Translations under genes and position numbers: made by a program | Notes under the pieces: model-generated | The model's database searches: none | What the model saw: the letters and a program-made list of their open reading frames with translations, nothing else | Told to the model about the DNA's origin: nothing | Shown: positions 59,206-64,000 of the stretch, one piece after another | Position numbering within the stretch: position 1 is the stretch's first letter | Layout of the letters: the number at the start of each line of letters is the position of its first letter | Source: Paraburkholderia aromaticivorans | GTDB lineage: Bacteria; Pseudomonadota; Gammaproteobacteria; Burkholderiales; Burkholderiaceae | Assembly: GCF_012689525.1 (NCBI RefSeq) | Contig: NZ_CP051517.1 | Location: 62,001 to 126,000 of the forward strand | Length of the DNA stretch: 64,000 bases | Reading direction: 5' to 3'

Positions 59206-59934
59206 TTACGCAGCCTTTTCCATTCGTCGCGGCTGCGGCTCTCGAGACAGCCTGTAACCACTACCGCGAACGGTTTCGATGATGGCGTCGTAGCCGACCG
59301 GCTTCAGTGCCGCCCGTAGTCGCTTGATGTGCACGTCGATAGTTCGTTCCTCGATGAACACATGGTCGCCCCACACCTGATCAAGAACCAGCGTACGGCT
59401 GTGTACACGCTCGGGATGCGTCATGAAAAAGTGAAGTAGTTTGAACTCGGTCGGCCCAAGATGCACAAGAAGTTCCGCATCGTCGTCCTTCACGAACAAC
59501 CGCCGCGTCGCCGGGTCCAGGGTGAGGCTGCCGATAGTGACCGCGTCGTCCGTCAACTGTGGGGCTCGCCGGCGCAGGACCGCCTTGATACGGGCGACAA
59601 GCTCTTTGGGCGAGAACGGTTTGGCAAGATAGTCGTCAGCGCCGGTTTCGAGGCCATCCACTCGGTCCTGCTCTTCATCCCGGGCCGTCAGCATGATGAC
59701 CGGCACGTCGCGAGTCCTGAAGTCAGCGCGAAGCAGACGCATGAACTGGAGCCCAGACATGCCGGGCAGCATCCAGTCCAGCACAATCAGGTCGGGCAGA
59801 ACTTCCGCTATCAACGCGCTCGCGACCGTGACGTCTCGAGCTGGCAGCGGGTGCATGCCGGCATGCTTCAGGTTGGCAGCAAGCAACTCGATGATGGCGG
59901 GTTCGTCTTCGACTATCAGCACGCTGATTTGCAT
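59206..59934 (-). CDS. phoB: PhoB phosphate response regulator
   Basis: 242 residues. Receiver with EDEP, phospho-Asp in LIVLDWMLPGMSG and AKPFSPKEL; C-terminal OmpR-type winged helix with LGPTEFKLLHFFMTHPERVH and VIIETVRGSGYRLS-type ending (DAIIETVRGSGYRL). PhoB binds Pho boxes and turns on phosphate genes when activated by PhoR. Last of the leftward pst-pho operon in the window; phoR, if present, would be further left but is absent here, replaced by the ars cluster. Confidence 0.93.
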   Translation of the reverse strand: MQISVLIVEDEPAIIELLAANLKHAGMHPLPARDVTVASALIAEVLPDLIVLDWMLPGMSGLQFMRLLRADFRTRDVPVIMLTARDEEQDRVDGLETGADDYLAKPFSPKELVARIKAVLRRRAPQLTDDAVTIGSLTLDPATRRLFVKDDDAELLVHLGPTEFKLLHFFMTHPERVHSRTLVLDQVWGDHVFIEERTIDVHIKRLRAALKPVGYDAIIETVRGSGYRLSREPQPRRMEKAA

Positions 59935-59946
59935 AATGGCTGCCCG

Positions 59947-60660
59947 TTAGTCCTTGGTATCCAGCGCACGGCGCTCGAGTTCTTCGTGTGGCAGGTGGCG
60001 CACGTCCGTACCTTTGACGACATAAATAATGAATTCAGCGATGTTCGTCGCATGGTCGCCAATACGCTCGATGGCCTTGGCGACGAATAGATAGTCGAGC
60101 CCAACGGAGATGCGCCGGGGGTCTTCCATCATGTACGTCACAAGCTTGCGAACAAACCCGCGAAACTGCTCGTCGATGGCCTGGTCGTCGCGAACAATCT
60201 GAGCTGCGGCGACGGTATCAAGCCTTGCGAATGCGTCCAGAGACCGACGCAGGATGTGCGTCGCCATTTCACCCGACAGCTTGATTTCTGCGATGTTGAT
60301 TGTTCGCGCCGCGCCGTCTTCTGCAATGCGTCGCGTACGTTTCGCTATCTTTCGCGCTTCGTCGCCCGCGCGCTCGAGATTGGTGATGGTCTTCGAGGCT
60401 GCCATCAGCAACCGGAGGTCTTTAGCGGCAGGCTGGCGACGAGCGATGATGTTGCTCAACTCCTCGTCTATCTGGACTTCCATCGTGTTTAACCGATGCT
60501 CATCGGAGATGACCTGTTCGACAATATCGAGGTCGAAGGTGTCCAGCGCCTGCATAGCACGGGCAATCTGTTGTTCCACGAGACCGCCCATCTCGAGTAG
60601 CCGTCTGGATACCAGATTGAGGTCAGCGTCGAACTGGCTGGAGAGGTGCTTATCGGGCAT
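59947..60660 (-). CDS. phoU: PhoU phosphate signalling regulator
   Basis: 237 residues of two three-helix repeats: LLEMGGLVEQQIARAMQALD with EQVISDEHRLNTMEVQIDEE and later VTYMMEDPRRISVGLDYLFV with AKAIERIGDHATNIAEFIIY. The E(R/K)xxDH-type metal sites are ERAGDEARKIAK and ERIGDHATNIAE. PhoU links PstB to PhoR and limits phosphate uptake. It starts 9 bp after pstB. Confidence 0.95.
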   Translation of the reverse strand: MPDKHLSSQFDADLNLVSRRLLEMGGLVEQQIARAMQALDTFDLDIVEQVISDEHRLNTMEVQIDEELSNIIARRQPAAKDLRLLMAASKTITNLERAGDEARKIAKRTRRIAEDGAARTINIAEIKLSGEMATHILRRSLDAFARLDTVAAAQIVRDDQAIDEQFRGFVRKLVTYMMEDPRRISVGLDYLFVAKAIERIGDHATNIAEFIIYVVKGTDVRHLPHEELERRALDTKD

Positions 60661-60669
60661 TTTCGCTCC

Positions 60670-61443
60670 CTAGCCGAAACGGCCGGTGACGTAGTCTTCG
60701 GTCGCTTTCTGGTTGGGCTTCGAAAAAATCTGCTCGGTGGTGCCGAACTCAATGAGCTTCCCCAGATGCATGAACGCAGTATGCTCCGAGACGCGGGCCG
60801 CCTGCTGCATGTTGTGAGTGACGATGACGACCGTGTAGTGTTTTCGCAGCGCATGCAGCAGGTCTTCAATCTTGCCGGTTGCTATCGGGTCCAGCGCGGA
60901 AGTCGGTTCGTCCAGCAGCAACACTTCCGGGTCGATGGCTAGCGCACGGGCAATACAAAGACGCTGCTGTTGTCCACCAGACAGGGCTAACGCGCTCTGG
61001 TCCAGCTTGTCCTTTACCTCATCCCACAAGGCAGCCTGCCTCAGCGCGAATTCAACGCGCTCATCCAGTTCGCTGCGCGTTAACACTTCATGATGGGTAA
61101 TCGCCAGCGCAACGTTGTCGTAAATCGACATCGTGAATGGCGTAGGCTTCTGAAACACCATACCGACCTTCAGACGCAACTCGTTCAGCTTGAATTGCGG
61201 GTCGAGGATGTTTTTTCCATCCATCTCGACTTCGCCAGTCGCTTTCTGCTCTGGATAAATCGAGTACATCCGGTTCAGAACCCGCAGCAGTGTCGACTTG
61301 CCGCAACCTGACGAGCCGATGATTGCGGTCACTTCCCGGTCTGGGAAATCGACGTTGACGTCGTACAGCGCCTGACGTCGGCCGTAGTGGAAATTCAGTC
61401 CGCGCACAGAGATGCGCGCTTTGGTCGTCCGGGCGGTTGGCAT
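60670..61443 (-). CDS. pstB: PstB phosphate ABC transporter ATPase
   Basis: 257 residues from the ATG at 61443, just after the pstA stop. Walker [21 protein letters not shown], signature [20 protein letters not shown], Walker [13 protein letters not shown], His switch [13 protein letters not shown]. It energises phosphate import. A longer reading to 61506 overlaps pstA and is less likely. Confidence 0.96.
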   Translation of the reverse strand: MPTARTTKARISVRGLNFHYGRRQALYDVNVDFPDREVTAIIGSSGCGKSTLLRVLNRMYSIYPEQKATGEVEMDGKNILDPQFKLNELRLKVGMVFQKPTPFTMSIYDNVALAITHHEVLTRSELDERVEFALRQAALWDEVKDKLDQSALALSGGQQQRLCIARALAIDPEVLLLDEPTSALDPIATGKIEDLLHALRKHYTVVIVTHNMQQAARVSEHTAFMHLGKLIEFGTTEQIFSKPNQKATEDYVTGRFG

Positions 61444-61444
61444 C

Positions 61445-62308
61445 TTAACGGGAGGCATGAGCGCGATTGAAGAAGGTGCGTGACAGGATGGCCAGCGCCA
61501 GGACAAACACCGTCATCAGGAACGCGCCAGCCCACGCCAGCGTGTGCCACGCCTCGTACGGGCTCATCGCGTACTGAAAGATAACGACCGGAATATTAGC
61601 GAGCGGGCCGTTCGGCGTCGTTGACCAGTACTGGTTGTTCAGTGCGGTAAAGAGCAACGGCGCGGTTTCCCCGCTGATGCGGGCGACGGCGAGCAACGCG
61701 CCAGTCACGATGCCGGCGCTCGCAGCCTTCAGAAGAATGCGAGAACTGATTTTCCAGCGCGGGATGCCTAGCGACAGTGCGGCCTCACGCATGCTGTCCG
61801 GAATCAGCTGGAGCATCTCATCGGTGGTCCGGATGACGACCGGCAACATGATGATGGCAAGTGCCACCGCTCCGGCCCAGCCTGAGAAGTGGCCTATCTG
61901 ACGCACGATGAGCTCGTAGGTGAACAGGCCGATGACAATCGACGGTGCGCTCAGAAGGATGTCGTTGACGAAGCGCACGACTGCACCAAGGCGCGTACGG
62001 CGTGCGTACTCGGCCAGATAGATTCCTGCCATCAATCCGAGCGGTACGCCGATGAGAGATGCGATACCTATCATCAGGAAGCTACCGTACAGCGCGTTCA
62101 GAAGCCCCCCTTGTTGACCTGGTGGCGGTGTCATCTGCGTGAAAAGGCTCGGCCCTAGCGCCGCGAAGCCATTTATCACCGTAGTCGCGAGAATCCAGAA
62201 CAGCCAGAACAGGCCAAAAAGCGTCGACAGGACCGACAGGACGAAAACAACGTTGTTCGTCATGCGCCGCCGACGGAATTTCTTCATGTCGAAGGTTGTG
62301 TCCATCAC
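61445..62308 (-). CDS. pstA: PstA phosphate permease
   Basis: 287 residues with six membrane helices. [20 protein letters not shown] is the EAA loop that contacts PstB, and [20 protein letters not shown] is the periplasmic region after the first helix. Forms the membrane channel with PstC. Its start overlaps the pstC stop (ATGA). Confidence 0.95.
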   Translation of the reverse strand: MMDTTFDMKKFRRRRMTNNVVFVLSVLSTLFGLFWLFWILATTVINGFAALGPSLFTQMTPPPGQQGGLLNALYGSFLMIGIASLIGVPLGLMAGIYLAEYARRTRLGAVVRFVNDILLSAPSIVIGLFTYELIVRQIGHFSGWAGAVALAIIMLPVVIRTTDEMLQLIPDSMREAALSLGIPRWKISSRILLKAASAGIVTGALLAVARISGETAPLLFTALNNQYWSTTPNGPLANIPVVIFQYAMSPYEAWHTLAWAGAFLMTVFVLALAILSRTFFNRAHASR

Positions 62309-63336
62309 TTCGCTCCTTCCATGCTGTTCAGGCGCAGCAGCAAAATCTTTGCCAATGCCAGGACGATGAACGTGACCACAAAGAGGACGAAGCCCAGCGC
62401 GATGAGCGACGACAGGTAGATGGGCGAATCGGCTTCGGTGAACTCATTGGCGAGGGTCGCCGCGATGGAGTTGCTGGGGTCCATCAGCGAAACGCTCAGG
62501 TCGTGGGCGTTGCCCAGCACGAAGGTCACCGCCATCGTTTCGCCCAATGCTCGACCGAGACCCAGAAAAATGGCCCCAATGACCGCTGAGCGTGTGTACG
62601 GAAGAACGACCTTTCGAATCACTTCCCACCGCGTTGCCCCGAGCGCGAAAGCAGATTCTTTGAGCATCTGTGGCGTCGCGGAAAAGACGTCGCGCATCAC
62701 AGCGGTGATGAAAGGGATAATCATGATGCCGAGAATCAGGCCGGCCGGCAGCAGGCCGAGACCGATGGGCGCGCCCGAGAACAGCCGGCCAATCAGCCAC
62801 GCGTCGCCAAACGTGTTGATGAGCCAGGGCTCAACATGGTCGGCAAGCACTGGGGCGAACACGAACAGGCCCCACATGCCGTAGATGATGCTGGGAATCG
62901 CAGCGAGCAGCTCGATTGCGGTGCTGACGGGTCCCTTCATCCAGCGAGGTGCGATTTCCGTGAGGAACATCGCGATACCAAAGCTGATTGGGACCGCGAT
63001 GAGCAGCGCCAGGAAAGAACTCACCAGCGTGCCGTAGATTGGAATCAACGCGCCAAATTTGTGAGCCACGGCATCCCAATCGGTGCTGACGAGAAAATGC
63101 CAGCCGAACGTCTGGAAAGCGAGCCGGCCACCCCACAGCATCGAGAACGCGACGCCAGATAGCAGGACCAGGACGAATATCGCTGCGCTAAAGGCCGCAA
63201 ACCAGAACATGCGGTCCGCCGCCGCATCGGGTAGCCAGCGCTTGCGGGCCCGAAACGTCAGCTCGGTACCGAGGACGGTGCCTTTTCGGCGCTCACCGTC
63301 TAACCCTTTGGCCAGTTCTTCAGCAGTAGTGGGCAT
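62305..63336 (-). CDS. pstC: PstC phosphate permease
   Basis: 343 residues from the ATG at 63336, which has gagga 7 bases upstream. Six to eight membrane helices; FGWHFLVSTDWDAVAHKFGA in the large periplasmic loop and the EAA-like loop KESAFALGATRWEVIRKVVL. Partner of PstA in high-affinity phosphate uptake. It follows pstS after about 60 bp. Confidence 0.95.
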   Translation of the reverse strand: MPTTAEELAKGLDGERRKGTVLGTELTFRARKRWLPDAAADRMFWFAAFSAAIFVLVLLSGVAFSMLWGGRLAFQTFGWHFLVSTDWDAVAHKFGALIPIYGTLVSSFLALLIAVPISFGIAMFLTEIAPRWMKGPVSTAIELLAAIPSIIYGMWGLFVFAPVLADHVEPWLINTFGDAWLIGRLFSGAPIGLGLLPAGLILGIMIIPFITAVMRDVFSATPQMLKESAFALGATRWEVIRKVVLPYTRSAVIGAIFLGLGRALGETMAVTFVLGNAHDLSVSLMDPSNSIAATLANEFTEADSPIYLSSLIALGFVLFVVTFIVLALAKILLLRLNSMEGAK

Positions 63337-63398
63337 GAACATTTCCTCTACTGGTGGCGGGCGCCATCGGCCCCACGCCACCGTGGGTTGCGGGACCG

Positions 63399-64000
63399 TC
63401 AGAACTTGAAGTTGGTCGACCAGTACGTCTCGATCTGCTTGACGAGCGGCTCCGGCAGCGGAACGTAGTCAAGAGACTGGGCCTGCTGCTGGCCCTTCTC
63501 GAGCGCCCAGCGGAAGAATTCGATGGTTGCCTTCGATTGCGCAGCGTTCTTCGGTTGCTTGTACATGACGATGAACGTCGTGGCAGTAACCGGATAGGCA
63601 TCAGCACCCGCAGCGTCAGTCATCACGAGGTCGAAATCCTGTGCCTTGGTCCAGTCTGCGGTTGCCGCTGCTGCCTGGAACGATTTCGCGTTCGGTTCAA
63701 CGAAGTTGCCGGCCTTGTTCTGCACGGAGCCATACGTCATCTTGTTCTGCAGCACGTAGGCGTACTCGACGTATCCGATGGAGTTTTTCAGGCGGTTCAC
63801 GTAGGCTGCGACGCCTTCGTTACCTTTGCCGCCGACGCCCGTGGGCCATGCGACAGACGTCCCTTCACCGACTTTGGTCTTCCATTCCGGGCTGACCTTC
63901 GAGAGGTAGTTGACCCAGTTGAAAGTGGTGCCAGAACCATCGGAGCGGTGCACCACGGTGATGGTGGCGTCCGGCAGCTTCAGACCCGGGTTGGCTTTCG
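63399..64000 (-). CDS. pstS: PstS phosphate-binding protein, C-terminal part (gene continues past the window)
   Basis: About 200 residues of the C-terminal portion are visible; the N-terminus with its signal peptide lies beyond base 64000. VVHRSDGSGTTFNWVNYLSK carries the phosphate-binding Arg-Ser-Asp-Gly-Ser-Gly-Thr set, and GNEGVAAYVNRLKNSIGYVE is also typical. PstS delivers phosphate to PstCA in the periplasm. First gene of the leftward pst operon. Confidence 0.95.
   Translation of the reverse strand, partial: KANPGLKLPDATITVVHRSDGSGTTFNWVNYLSKVSPEWKTKVGEGTSVAWPTGVGGKGNEGVAAYVNRLKNSIGYVEYAYVLQNKMTYGSVQNKAGNFVEPNAKSFQAAAATADWTKAQDFDLVMTDAAGADAYPVTATTFIVMYKQPKNAAQSKATIEFFRWALEKGQQQAQSLDYVPLPEPLVKQIETYWSTNFKF

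Noticed and set aside
1..64000. CRISPR arrays, rRNA and tRNA genes
   Set aside because: No regularly spaced repeats and no tRNA-like cloverleaf or rRNA sequence was seen; the search was by eye, so a single divergent tRNA could be missed.

Overview
The window looks like Burkholderiaceae DNA (Burkholderia, Paraburkholderia or Caballeronia type). It is GC-rich overall, begins with the C-terminus of a Burkholderia-style trimeric porin ending in phenylalanine, and ends in a pstSCAB-phoU-phoB cluster. It carries a conjugation system, a partition locus and two different plasmid-type replication initiators, so a megaplasmid or chromid is the best guess. A chromosome carrying an integrated conjugative element is not excluded. 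Layout: 1-2.1 kb is a porin end plus decayed DNA (a frameshifted FUSC-like remnant and a 36-bp inverted repeat). From 2.1 to 20.8 kb, read leftwards, lies a P-type (VirB/D4-like) conjugative type IV secretion operon in the order virB2, virB3, a small gene, virB4, a small membrane gene, virB5, a virB7-like lipoprotein gene that is easily missed, an EexN-like gene, virB6, virB8, a truncated virB9 paralogue, virB9, virB10, a small gene, virB11, virB1, several unknown secreted or membrane genes, a PLD nuclease, a coiled-coil protein, the coupling protein and a DUF1173 protein. It ends at an IncFII-RepA-like initiator gene whose leader is crossed by a promoter-terminator pair resembling a copy-control antisense RNA. 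I see no relaxase or oriT. From 21.0 to 25.2 kb is a signalling module: a BetR-HTH/receiver regulator divergent from the virB operon, a hybrid histidine kinase and a periplasmic molybdopterin-fold protein, interleaved with a glycosyltransferase; an FkbM methyltransferase follows. From 26.7 to 31.1 kb are a ParDE toxin-antitoxin, a second replication initiator (again with an antisense RNA candidate) and parAB. A HU gene lies at 31.8 kb. From 32.4 to 46.2 kb is a defence and mobility island: an operon with an Abi_C-type protein, two tiny genes and a tyrosine recombinase; a vsr / C5-methyltransferase / Eco29kI-type restriction cluster; a small inverted-repeat element; a PIN-domain protein; a SIR2-HerA pair with an overlapping KTSC gene; and a HEPN-P-loop ATPase pair. 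From 46.4 to 52.9 kb is an SOS mutagenesis operon (imuA-imuB-dnaE2 and an SRAP gene) behind a LexA-like box, with three small genes downstream on the other side of that box. From 54.1 to 58.8 kb is an arsenic cluster (arsN2-like, MFS, unknown gene; divergent arsH-arsR-arsI; a second arsR). From 59.2 kb to the end is the phosphate regulon operon phoB-phoU-pstBACS, read leftwards. The most distinctive points are the candidate two-component control of conjugation, two independent replication genes each with a predicted antisense RNA, and a dense set of defence pairs, of which HEPN-ATPase and SIR2-HerA-KTSC deserve most attention.
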